Shown here piece after piece: positions 1 through 6,719 of a stretch of 9,762 nt of DNA; the stretch's first letter is position 1, and each line of letters starts with the position of its first letter. A program made the position numbers and the translations under genes. The DNA is taken from NCBI GenBank assembly GCA_902462635.1, contig CABQCN010000024.1, positions 1 to 9,762 on the forward strand, written 5' to 3'. The notes under the pieces were generated by a model that saw only the letters and a list, made by a program, of their open reading frames with translations, was not told where the DNA came from and searched no databases. This DNA comes from an uncultured Oscillospiraceae bacterium (GTDB taxonomy: Bacteria > Bacillota > Clostridia > UBA1212 > UBA1255).

Positions 1-129
1 GAGCCGCTGCCTGTCAATATCGTACAAAGCGATTTCCAGCCCCTTCAGATCCGGAGAGACCAGGCAGTCGCCCAGGACGTTTTTCGCGAACACGGTGCTG
101 CCGGCGCCCATAAATGTAATTTTCAACAT
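1..129 (-). CDS. Family 4 glycoside hydrolase (alpha-galactosidase/alpha-glucosidase type), N-terminal part
   Basis: Only the first 43 codons are present; the gene runs off the left edge. The visible part is the start of the NAD-binding Rossmann fold of GH4 enzymes: a beta strand, then GAGSTVFAKNVLGD at about residues 8-21, then the second strand ending in LYDID at about 35-39, whose acidic residue normally contacts the NAD ribose. GH4 enzymes cleave glycosides by an unusual oxidation-elimination route needing NAD and usually a divalent metal, in the cytoplasm. The STVFAKNVLGD variant resembles MelA/AglA-type enzymes more than the 6-phospho-beta-glucosidases, but the substrate cannot be settled from 43 residues. 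The ATG is preceded by a strong GAGGAGG. A good sigma-A-type promoter lies just upstream, so it is probably transcribed separately from the DUF1015 gene. Confidence 0.82.
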   Translation of the reverse strand, partial: MLKITFMGAGSTVFAKNVLGDCLVSPDLKGLEIALYDIDRQRL

Positions 130-162
130 ATCGGATATCCTCCTCAACCGTTCTTTATCGTT

Positions 163-191
163 ATGTTAGAATATTCAATTCAAATTGTCAA
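163..191 (-). promoter_or_regulatory. Sigma-A-type promoter for the GH4 gene
   Basis: Read on the minus strand, a perfect TTGACA (plus-strand positions 186-191) is followed by a 17-base spacer and TAACAT (163-168), a 4/6 match to the -10 consensus with the key A2 and T6 present. Transcription would start near position 156, giving a leader of about 27 bases with GAGGAGG before the GH4 start. The -35 box and part of the spacer lie inside the last codons of the DUF1015 gene, whose stop is at 175-177. No operator-like repeat is obvious beside it. The call rests on sequence match alone. Confidence 0.6.
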
Positions 192-1461
192 TAATGATCC
201 GGCATTCCATATAATACCGTTTTTCGCATGCTTCTCCCATGGAAAACGTTTTTCGCGGAAGCGCTCCTTTCGCTGCGACGGTGGGAAACAGGTCGTTTTT
301 ATCCATTTTCGGCAAAAAGAATCCGATATTCCCCGGCCGGCGGCCCAGTTCGCGGACGGCGTCCGCGCCGTGGATATAATCGATGCGGCATTGTGGATTT
401 TGCGCCAGATACTCGTCCAACAGCGACTGGAGCGCGCCGGCGGCAAGCATATGGAGCGCTTTGGGAATCCCGATGCAGCCTTCGCCATCCTCCGTGAGAT
501 ACGGGATTCTGTGGAATTCTGCGGAATCGCTTCCGGTAATACAGCCCCTTTGCCGGAAAAAGGCGTGTATTTTACCCGGATCCGTCCCGAATAATACCCT
601 GTGGATCGGTTCAAACACGATGCCCTGATCGTGCAGGTTCACGATTTCCACCATGGCATATCGTGCGTTCCGGCAGGGGAGACCGGCGCGTTTTAAATCT
701 TCGTAATGACATTTTGCGGATGCAAGAGAGTGGTTGCCGTCGCCTACGGCAAAGAGAAATCCGCCGGCGCTTCGGGCTAATTCTTCCATTGCTTCAAAGA
801 TCCGCCGGAAAATTTTCTCCTGATGATTTTGGTTGATCAGATATCCGCTGATATGACCGCCGTTTTTCATCAGGTCGGTATCGTATAGGGGCATTGCTCC
901 TGCGGAGCCGAGCAGCGCTTCCGCGGCGGGTTCGATGATCGTTTTGCCGGGATCGTCGATCAGGACCATGATATGCGGCATTTCCAACGCGGCATTCTTG
1001 CGGATTTTCATACGCGGCGGAATGCGTTCCGTAACGGTGCCTTCCGTAGCGCGTATAAGCGCCTGCGCGCCGTTATGATAGTCATATTGTTCCAGGTCGA
1101 GCGCGGCGACGAGGCCGGTGCGCACCGGAGAAAAGGGTGCGGCGCGCCGCGTCAGAATAAAAGACTGCGCGTATTTGACGAAAAGATTTTTTTGTATGTA
1201 CTCGCGCATATTTTTGTTAATTTTGGAAATTCTTTCTGCAACGTCCGGATGATCCAGATAGATTTCCGGAAGCATCAGATCATACGTGGAATCGAAATTT
1301 TTCGTAATATTTTCCACATCCTGCCAATATGCGGGATCCGACGTATATTGATCGCAGGCAACGGTTGCCCAGCGATACATATCTGCCGTTTTGTTGGGCA
1401 ATAATATGTCGGGAGCGATGAATCCGATGTTTTTATATGAGAAATCGATGTTGGATGGCAT
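175..1461 (-). CDS. DUF1015 family protein
   Basis: A 428-residue protein matching the DUF1015 family (COG4198), conserved in Clostridia and other anaerobes and of unknown biochemical function. Recognisable segments are the N-terminal IAPDILLP (about 14-21), WATVACDQYTSDPAYW (31-46) with a following LMLPEIYL (62-69), and the family's most typical motif GDGNHSLASAK at 240-250, with adjacent acidic, histidine and asparagine residues that look like an active site. Length is normal for the family. The start is set at 1461 because AAGGAGTG lies just before this ATG; an in-frame ATG 39 bases upstream has no such site. No signal peptide or membrane segment is visible, so it is probably cytoplasmic. 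Homologues often sit beside serine biosynthesis genes (general knowledge), but here the neighbours are a GH4 enzyme and a divergent PRC-barrel gene. Confidence 0.85.
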   Translation of the reverse strand: MPSNIDFSYKNIGFIAPDILLPNKTADMYRWATVACDQYTSDPAYWQDVENITKNFDSTYDLMLPEIYLDHPDVAERISKINKNMREYIQKNLFVKYAQSFILTRRAAPFSPVRTGLVAALDLEQYDYHNGAQALIRATEGTVTERIPPRMKIRKNAALEMPHIMVLIDDPGKTIIEPAAEALLGSAGAMPLYDTDLMKNGGHISGYLINQNHQEKIFRRIFEAMEELARSAGGFLFAVGDGNHSLASAKCHYEDLKRAGLPCRNARYAMVEIVNLHDQGIVFEPIHRVLFGTDPGKIHAFFRQRGCITGSDSAEFHRIPYLTEDGEGCIGIPKALHMLAAGALQSLLDEYLAQNPQCRIDYIHGADAVRELGRRPGNIGFFLPKMDKNDLFPTVAAKGALPRKTFSMGEACEKRYYMECRIIIDNLN

Positions 1462-1559
1462 AGATACACTCCTTAAATTTTTATAAGTATATTTAACCAT
1501 TTTTCCGTGGAATATACAACAGTGTTTTGCAGGAAAATGTAAAATTTGGGTGAGGTTAT

Positions 1560-2057
1560 ATGATTCGTATTCTTGATTGTAAAGGAGTACCCGTTGTGTG
1601 CCTCAAAGACGAGGGAAGGCTCGGCTTTGTGGGAGAAGCGCTGTACGACGGAGAAAACAATGTAAAAGGGTTTTTGCTGGAAGGCGAGAACGGATTTACA
1701 GGAAAATTTGTAAAACGGTTTATTGCCCTGGAGGATATCCTCAAGCTGAACAACACGGTTTGCGTTGTTTACAGCAGCGCTTCTGTCAAAAAGCTTTCCA
1801 GAAAATATGAGCTGAAACAGAAAAGCGATCTGGAGGAAATCATGGGGCGCAGCGTCATGTCGGAGCAGGGAGAAAACCTCGGCGTCGTGCATGACATGGT
1901 TTTCGACATGGAAACGGGTTCTCTGGAAGGCTTCGAGCTTTCGCGGGGGTTCATGAACGACATGATCGAAGGCAGAAAAGTAATTTTTATGAGGGACGGT
2001 GTTGAATTTGGGAAAGAATATATTATTGCAAGGAGTGAAGATAATGATGAGCAATAA
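1560..2057 (+). CDS. PRC-barrel domain protein (two repeats)
   Basis: A 165-residue protein that reads as two PRC-barrel-like halves. The first (about residues 5-65) has a Gly-rich turn at GRLGFVGEALYD followed by VKGFLLEG. The second (about 93-157) has GRSVMSEQGENLGVVHDMVFD followed by SLEGFELSRG, the usual pattern of a strand, a G-x-x-x-D turn and a strand ending in GF. PRC barrels are small beta barrels found in RimM, photosynthetic reaction centre H subunits and many stand-alone Bacillota proteins of unknown role. It has no signal peptide or membrane segment. The start follows GGGTGAGG five bases upstream. It is first in a three-gene unit, its last 14 bases overlapping the next gene. The 98-bp divergent spacer upstream (1462-1559) shows no promoter that I would call confidently for either direction. 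Confidence 0.8.
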   Translation: MIRILDCKGVPVVCLKDEGRLGFVGEALYDGENNVKGFLLEGENGFTGKFVKRFIALEDILKLNNTVCVVYSSASVKKLSRKYELKQKSDLEEIMGRSVMSEQGENLGVVHDMVFDMETGSLEGFELSRGFMNDMIEGRKVIFMRDGVEFGKEYIIARSEDNDEQ

Positions 2058-2232
2058 AATGATGTCAGCCGTACTGAAAGGTATGCTGGTCGGCGCCGTA
2101 ATCGGCGGCGGCGCGGCGTATATTTCCGGTATGGATCTCACATGCAAATGCAGGAAAATGAAAAAAACGGCAGGGAAAGCCTATAAAGGCATATGCAAAA
2201 CCATCAACAAAGCAGTGGACAAAGTAATGTAA
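2044..2232 (+). CDS. Small single-pass membrane protein with CxC motif
   Basis: A 62-residue protein that I do not recognise as a named family. A hydrophobic, glycine-rich segment at about residues 11-29 (LKGMLVGAVIGGGAAYISG) would span the membrane once, recalling YtxH-like small proteins of Gram-positives. After it comes Cys-Lys-Cys (34-36), a third cysteine at 51 and a strongly basic tail (many Lys), probably cytoplasmic by the positive-inside rule. The start is chosen from AAGGAGTG at about 2030-2037; a second ATG directly follows at 2047 and cannot be excluded. An upstream in-frame ATG at 1999 lies deep within the PRC gene and lacks a good site. The gene overlaps the PRC-barrel gene by 14 bases, and its stop overlaps the permease start as TAATG, so the three are probably translationally coupled. 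Confidence 0.72.
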   Translation: MMSNKMMSAVLKGMLVGAVIGGGAAYISGMDLTCKCRKMKKTAGKAYKGICKTINKAVDKVM

Positions 2233-3302
2233 TGAAACGTTTCAGCAGCCTTTTGTACCGAATGATTCCGCTTCTTCCGGCTCTGGCGGTCGGAATTCTG
2301 ATCATCGTATTTCGCAAAAGGCTGTCTGCTATTTTGGTTCCTCTTCTGGCCGCGCTGATTTTGGCGTATATGCTCGATCCGGCCGTGGATTTCGTACAGG
2401 AACGGTTGAAATTTATACGAAAAAAAAGCCGCGGGAAAGCGGTGGTGATCGTTTTTACCGTATTTTTGCTGTGTGCCGCGGCAATTGCGGCGTTTCTGCT
2501 TCCCGCTATAGCAGCCAACATCGCGGATATTATGGAAAACGCGCCGGAAATCAAAACACGGCTCATTTCCTATGTACAGACCCTCATTTCGGAGGAACAC
2601 GCAGGTATGCGGGAGAAAGTGATCGATCTCATCGGGTCCTTTACGGATTTCGTTGATCAGAAAATCGCTTCGCTCGGAACGGATTCGGGCGCGATTTCTT
2701 CTTATGGTAAAATTTCGGATCTTCTGGTGGGGATCGTATCTTCTTTTGTGCTTACTTATTATTTTTTGAGAGACAAGACCGCCATTTTGAACGGGATTTT
2801 CGGGTTGTTTCCCTATAAATGGAGGCCGTCTCTGAGCGCGGCGGCCGATGAACTCGGCATGATTTCCGCCAAATTTATACAAGGTCAGATCCTGGTGGCG
2901 CTCATCATTGGCGTGATCGAAATCCTCGGTTTGCTGCTGATCGGCGTCCCTTATGCGGTATTGCTGGGCGTAATCGGCGGAATTTCCAATATGATCCCGT
3001 ATTTCGGACCTTTTTTCGGCGCGCTGCCGCCGGTTTTCACAGCGCTGATGATTTCACCGGCCAAAGCGGTCTGGGTGCTGATCCTGTTTGTTGCCGTACA
3101 GCAGCTCGATAATAATTTTCTTTCGCCGAAAATAATCGAAGGAAACCTGGGAATCCATCCGATTACGATCATCATCATCGTGTTCATCGGACAGGAATTT
3201 TTCGGATTTTGGGGAATTATTGCTTCCGTGCCCGTATATGCAATGGTAAAATGTATTCTTGTGCGGATCTTTAAAGCCTACCGCTGCCAAGTTCCGTTAT
3301 AA
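2232..3302 (+). CDS. AI-2E family transporter (YtvI/PerM-like permease)
   Basis: A 356-residue polytopic membrane protein of the AI-2E transporter family (PF01594). Hydrophobic segments lie at about 11-27, 31-47, 70-95, 163-178, 218-248, 262-290 and 311-345, with an amphipathic extracytoplasmic or peripheral stretch at 96-160. Family signatures are ISNMIPYFGPFFGALPP (251-267) and QQLDNNFLSPKIIEGNLGIHP-like residues from 290 to 310. Members export small molecules such as autoinducer-2 or act in Na+/H+ exchange; the substrate here is unknown. The ATG at 2232 overlaps the previous stop (TAATG), favouring reinitiation. An in-frame ATG at 2193 would add 13 polar residues but has only a poorly spaced AAAGG. 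The 3' end overlaps the convergent ADP-ribosylglycohydrolase gene by 32 bp, so no separate terminator fits there. Confidence 0.88.
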   Translation: MKRFSSLLYRMIPLLPALAVGILIIVFRKRLSAILVPLLAALILAYMLDPAVDFVQERLKFIRKKSRGKAVVIVFTVFLLCAAAIAAFLLPAIAANIADIMENAPEIKTRLISYVQTLISEEHAGMREKVIDLIGSFTDFVDQKIASLGTDSGAISSYGKISDLLVGIVSSFVLTYYFLRDKTAILNGIFGLFPYKWRPSLSAAADELGMISAKFIQGQILVALIIGVIEILGLLLIGVPYAVLLGVIGGISNMIPYFGPFFGALPPVFTALMISPAKAVWVLILFVAVQQLDNNFLSPKIIEGNLGIHPITIIIIVFIGQEFFGFWGIIASVPVYAMVKCILVRIFKAYRCQVPL

Positions 3303-5241
3303 TGTCCGTGCAGGGACCGCCTTTTGTAAACATCATGCTGAAATCGGACATGGAAGAAGACCGGGCGGCTTTGATGACGAACCGGTTGCAGCCTCTGTGC
3401 AGCATCACGTTTTTCACATGAATATTCTCCGGCGTCCAATGTTCGACGCAATCGGAATACGCGAGCAGATTGCCATCCTGCCACAGGCGGAACACGTCGC
3501 AGTGACCGACCTGCAGATTGACCGTTCTGTCGCTTTCCGCATAAACGTCGCGGATGAGATATACGACGCAGGGCATCGTGTTCGACATGAAATCTTCGAA
3601 AGAAAATTTGTCTTTGCGGATGTATACGATAAATCCTTTATACGTCGGATCGTCGATCAGTTCCTGGGGCAGAACGGCGTTTCCGAGCAGCTGTTCCTCG
3701 AGATATTCTTTCTTCCAGTCGGCTTTCATATTCAAATGGAATTGCCGGAGGATCGTAAGCGATTCGCTTTCGCTGCTGCCTGCGGGAAGCGAGTTATAAT
3801 ACGATTCCATGGCGCGAGGCGGCGGCGCGTAGGTCGTGTTTTCCCAGAAAGGACCGTATATTTTCCAGATCTGCGTGCCGACGAGGCCGAATGACTGCCG
3901 GTATACGTCTCCGTTTTCCAGTGTGATGGTACAGTGAATGATATTTTTCTCCATTAAAACGGGGATTTCTTTAGATACGGCGATCGTTACGTTAAAATCG
4001 GGGTTGAACATGCCGATTTTAAATTTCTTTTCTTCGGGTTTGACACTGAAACCGCTCGGCGCCGTAAATCTGACCGTACCGGCGACTTTAATGCGCATCG
4101 TCGGTTCCAGACGGACCAGCACGCGTTTGATTTCTCCCGGCGCTATGGATGGGTCGTTGTTTTCATATTCGATGCCGAGCCGGATCGGGAAAGAGGATTT
4201 GGATTCGATCACGGGCATTTTACCGGACGGCGCGCCTGAAATGATGGTTTTTTTATATCTGTCTGCAAACAGCAGCGAGGCTTTCGCGATATCCATGGCC
4301 AAATCGAATACCCGGTCGGATCGGCGCGCCGTATGGACGCCAAGCGCGTATTTCTGATCGCCGAATTTATATTTCCGGTTCAGGTCCCGGGCGCCTTCAC
4401 AGATTCCGATGATCGCGCCTACGGTAGCACAAGTGCAGTCGGTGTCGAATCCGCAGTTGAGCGCAAGCATTACGGTAGTAATAAAATTCCCGCAGCCGAG
4501 CAGAAGCGCCATGAGTATGATGCCCATATTCTGATACAGATTCGTGCAATCCGGATGGCCGTAGTCTCTTAAAATCAAGATCAGAATTTGCTTCCAATCT
4601 TTGGAATGGCTGCAAAGTTCGAGAACCCTGCTTGCAAGCGTGTAAAATTTTGAACGCTCGTCGATATAGTCGAGCGCTTTCACAATGAGCGTCTGGATAT
4701 CGAATTTGCCGGTGAAAGCAAGCGCTTCCAACGCGGCGATGTATTGCTCCGCAACGACGGATTCGCCCTCGTGATCGAGGCATGCGTCTTTTTGCGCGAG
4801 CTCGGCGGCAAGGCGCGGTTCGCCGGGCGCCATGCAGGCCCAGATTTCGGCGCGGATCGGCGCGCCCATACCTTCGAGATAGTAATTATTATTGAAGGAA
4901 CCCGTAAGGGGCGGTTTAAGTCCCAGCGCATAATTTTTTTTGAACGTAGCATATTCCCCCGGCGCGTACGGACATTTTTCGTAAAATGCTTTCGCCAGAT
5001 CGTCTGAAGTGAAGTTCGCGCCTGTTTTTTCGATCACTTCGAGCCAAAGCACCTGCAGATCGAGATCGTCGTTCGGAACCGTTTCCGACTGTGCCTGCGC
5101 CTGTCCAAACAGTTCGGGCGTATATTCGATATCCATGATCCCCTTATATCCTTCATACGGAGCGCCAATGGTACCCGCAATGCATTTCCCGATAAAACAG
5201 CCGTAAACCTTGTCACAATATTCGTTCCACGATATATTCAT
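3271..5241 (-). CDS. ADP-ribosylglycohydrolase family protein with long beta-rich C-terminal region
   Basis: A 656-residue protein. Residues 1-330 form an ADP-ribosylglycohydrolase fold (PF03747, COG1397): YGCFIGKCIAGTIGAPYEG at about 13-31, the first acidic metal-binding cluster NDDLD at 57-61, and the second metal motif GFDTDCTCATVGAIIG at 264-279. Family enzymes use two Mg ions to cleave N- or O-glycosidic ADP-ribose bonds, but many distant members have unknown substrates. Residues 350-656 are not part of the usual fold. They look like beta-sandwich modules: an Ig-like stretch at 350-455, then about 535-640, where the pattern (YLIRDVYAES, FRLWQDGNLL, then W and a conserved RFVIK-type strand) resembles accessory domains of glycoside hydrolases. 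This suggests a sugar-related substrate (inference). The start follows GGAGGAA; an upstream ATG at 5304 does not. No signal peptide is seen. A candidate promoter sits at 5276-5304. Confidence 0.83.
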   Translation of the reverse strand: MNISWNEYCDKVYGCFIGKCIAGTIGAPYEGYKGIMDIEYTPELFGQAQAQSETVPNDDLDLQVLWLEVIEKTGANFTSDDLAKAFYEKCPYAPGEYATFKKNYALGLKPPLTGSFNNNYYLEGMGAPIRAEIWACMAPGEPRLAAELAQKDACLDHEGESVVAEQYIAALEALAFTGKFDIQTLIVKALDYIDERSKFYTLASRVLELCSHSKDWKQILILILRDYGHPDCTNLYQNMGIILMALLLGCGNFITTVMLALNCGFDTDCTCATVGAIIGICEGARDLNRKYKFGDQKYALGVHTARRSDRVFDLAMDIAKASLLFADRYKKTIISGAPSGKMPVIESKSSFPIRLGIEYENNDPSIAPGEIKRVLVRLEPTMRIKVAGTVRFTAPSGFSVKPEEKKFKIGMFNPDFNVTIAVSKEIPVLMEKNIIHCTITLENGDVYRQSFGLVGTQIWKIYGPFWENTTYAPPPRAMESYYNSLPAGSSESESLTILRQFHLNMKADWKKEYLEEQLLGNAVLPQELIDDPTYKGFIVYIRKDKFSFEDFMSNTMPCVVYLIRDVYAESDRTVNLQVGHCDVFRLWQDGNLLAYSDCVEHWTPENIHVKNVMLHRGCNRFVIKAARSSSMSDFSMMFTKGGPCTDIITELGSGRL

Positions 5242-5275
5242 GCGAAATTCCTCCGGAAAGCTACGTTTTGTTATG

Positions 5276-5304
5276 ATGATATCATATTCCGTGCGGCCGC
5301 ACAA
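5276..5304 (-). promoter_or_regulatory. Candidate promoter of the ADP-ribosylglycohydrolase-family gene with overlapping palindromes
   Basis: On the minus strand TTGTGC (plus positions 5299-5304, a 3/6 -35 match) is followed by 17 bases and TATCAT (5276-5281, a 5/6 -10 match). Transcription would begin near 5269, about 28 bases before the start codon. Two perfect palindromes fall in the same stretch: ATGATATCAT at 5276-5285 over the -10, and GTGCGGCCGCAC at 5291-5302 over the -35 and spacer. The second could be an operator, although short GC palindromes also arise by chance. The rest of the 5242-5379 spacer must hold the enolase promoter. A TATAAA at 5322-5327 and a TATATT at 5354-5359 are present, but neither has a good, well-spaced -35. 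Confidence 0.45.
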
Positions 5305-5379
5305 GATGCGAATTCTTTCCGTATAAAATTGGTGTTTTGTGGCAGAATACAGTTATATTTTAACAAGAGGTGGGTTTAC

Positions 5380-6639
5380 ATGTTTACTTGTGATTCGATC
5401 ATTAAAAGCGTACGCGGCAGAGAAGTCCTGGATTCAAGAGGGAATCCTACGGTTGAGGCGGAAGTGTTCCTGTCGTCCGGTATGAAATTCCGGGGGATTT
5501 CTCCGTCGGGTGCTTCTACGGGCGAACATGAGGCGCTGGAACTCCGGGACAACAATCCATCCCGCTACGGCGGCAAAGGCGTTACACACGCGGTAAATAA
5601 TATCAATTCCGTAATTTCGAAGGTTTTAAGCGGAATGTGCTGTACCGACCTCAATAAAATCGACGAAGCGATGTTAAAATGCGATGGTACGGAGGATAAG
5701 TCCAATTTGGGCGCGAATGCGATGCTGGCGGTATCGATCGCCTGCGTTTATGCCGGCGCGTGCGTGGGCCGCCAGCCGGTCTACCGGTATATCGGGGGAA
5801 TCGCAGGAAGATCGCTCCCTGTTCCCATGATGAATATCATCAACGGCGGCGCGCATGCTTCCAATAATATAGATATTCAGGAATTTATGCTGGTGCCGAT
5901 CGATGCTCCTTCTTTCCGGGAAGGGATCCGGCGCTGCAGCGAGGTTTATCATAAACTGGCGGAGATTATTAAAAAGCGCGGATTTTCTGCCGCCGTAGGC
6001 GATGAAGGCGGTTTCGCGCCGAATTTGAAAGATGACAGCGAGGCGATCGAGCTGATTTTAACTGCGGTCGATCTGGCGGGGTATAAATATCCCGATGATT
6101 TTATGATTTCTCTCGACATTGCGGCAAGCGAATGGCTCTCGGAAGACAGTTACCTGGTGCCGAAGCGGGATGTTCGTTTCTCGACGGGGGAATTGATTAA
6201 AAATTGGGTGAATCTATGTGCGCGGTATCCGATTTTTTCGATTGAAGATCCTCTGGGGGAGGACGACTGGAACGGCTGGCAGAAGCTTACGGCAGATCTG
6301 GAGGGGTTTGGCTTGTACGGCGTAGTCGGAGACGATTTGTTTGTTACGAATTCCGAACGCCTCCTGAAAGGAATCAAAAGGAAGGCGGGCAATACGATTT
6401 TGATCAAGCCGAACCAGATCGGTACGATTTCGGAAACGATATCTACCGTGGAGCTTGCGCGTTCGAACGGTTTTAAAACCATTCTTTCCCACCGCAGCGG
6501 AGAGACGGAGGATACGATCATCGCCGATCTTGCGGTCGGCCTGAATGCGGGGTTCATCAAAACGGGCGCGCCGTGCCGCGGGGAACGGGTGGCGAAGTAT
6601 AACCGCCTGCTTCGGATCGAGGATGAGCTGGAGAACTGA
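5380..6639 (+). CDS. eno: Enolase (phosphopyruvate hydratase)
   Basis: A 419-residue enolase converting 2-phosphoglycerate to phosphoenolpyruvate in the cytoplasm, near the usual 425-435 residues. Expected motifs are in order: VLDSRGNPTVEAEV at 16-29, active-site loop GASTG at 44-48, H159 and E168 in the NGGAHASNNIDIQEFM segment, E209 in VGDEGGFAPN, Mg ligands D246 (SLDIAASEW), E289 (SIEDPLGEDDW) and D318 (VGDDLFVTN), the catalytic lysine K343 in IKPNQIGT, LSHRSGETED at 369-378 and K394 in FIKTGAP. It therefore looks fully active. The start is the ATG after AAGAGGTGGG; an earlier in-frame ATG at 5329 would add 17 atypical residues. It stands alone rather than in a gap-pgk-tpi-gpm cluster, and SLDIAASEW replaces the more common CAASEF form. 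Whether the genome carries a second enolase cannot be told from here. Confidence 0.95.
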   Translation: MFTCDSIIKSVRGREVLDSRGNPTVEAEVFLSSGMKFRGISPSGASTGEHEALELRDNNPSRYGGKGVTHAVNNINSVISKVLSGMCCTDLNKIDEAMLKCDGTEDKSNLGANAMLAVSIACVYAGACVGRQPVYRYIGGIAGRSLPVPMMNIINGGAHASNNIDIQEFMLVPIDAPSFREGIRRCSEVYHKLAEIIKKRGFSAAVGDEGGFAPNLKDDSEAIELILTAVDLAGYKYPDDFMISLDIAASEWLSEDSYLVPKRDVRFSTGELIKNWVNLCARYPIFSIEDPLGEDDWNGWQKLTADLEGFGLYGVVGDDLFVTNSERLLKGIKRKAGNTILIKPNQIGTISETISTVELARSNGFKTILSHRSGETEDTIIADLAVGLNAGFIKTGAPCRGERVAKYNRLLRIEDELEN

Positions 6640-6643
6640 CGGT

Positions 6644-6665
6644 CTGCGTTTCCCGGAAAGCGCAG
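6644..6665 (+). other. Hairpin just after the enolase stop
   Basis: CTGCGTTT (6644-6651) pairs with AAGCGCAG (6658-6665), with one G-U pair and a six-base CCCGGA loop, starting five bases after the enolase stop. What follows is A-rich (CAGAAAAAATAATT), not a T tract, so it lacks the U run of an intrinsic terminator on the plus strand. It may stabilise the 3' end of the message or support factor-dependent termination. The next promoter begins about 20 bases downstream. Confidence 0.35.
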
Positions 6666-6684
6666 CAGAAAAAATAATTGGCTG

Positions 6685-6713
6685 TTGACAATGCTTGCTG
6701 TTTATGATAACAT
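6685..6713 (+). promoter_or_regulatory. Promoter of the infC-rpmI-rplT operon
   Basis: A perfect TTGACA at 6685-6690 is followed by 17 bases and TAACAT at 6708-6713. Alternative -10 readings such as TATGAT (6703-6708) give too short a spacer (12). Transcription would start near 6720, giving a leader of about 190 bases before infC. That length fits the attenuator structure found in that interval. Confidence 0.6.
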
Positions 6714-6719
6714 ACATCG

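Noticed and set aside
1473..2147. A 224-codon open frame on the minus strand
   Set aside because: It lies antisense to the PRC-barrel and small membrane protein genes, has no ribosome binding site or recognisable motif, and its composition looks like a reverse-strand shadow.
2181..2882. A 233-codon minus-strand frame
   Set aside because: It is a shadow of the AI-2E permease gene, with Arg/Asn/Gln-rich composition and no start signal.
3259..3894. A 211-codon plus-strand frame opposite the ADP-ribosylglycohydrolase-family gene
   Set aside because: It is antisense to a well-supported gene with family motifs, and I see no independent signal for translation.
6644..6665. Enolase intrinsic terminator
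   Set aside because: The hairpin is real on paper, but an A-rich stretch rather than a T tract follows it, so I list it only as a hairpin.
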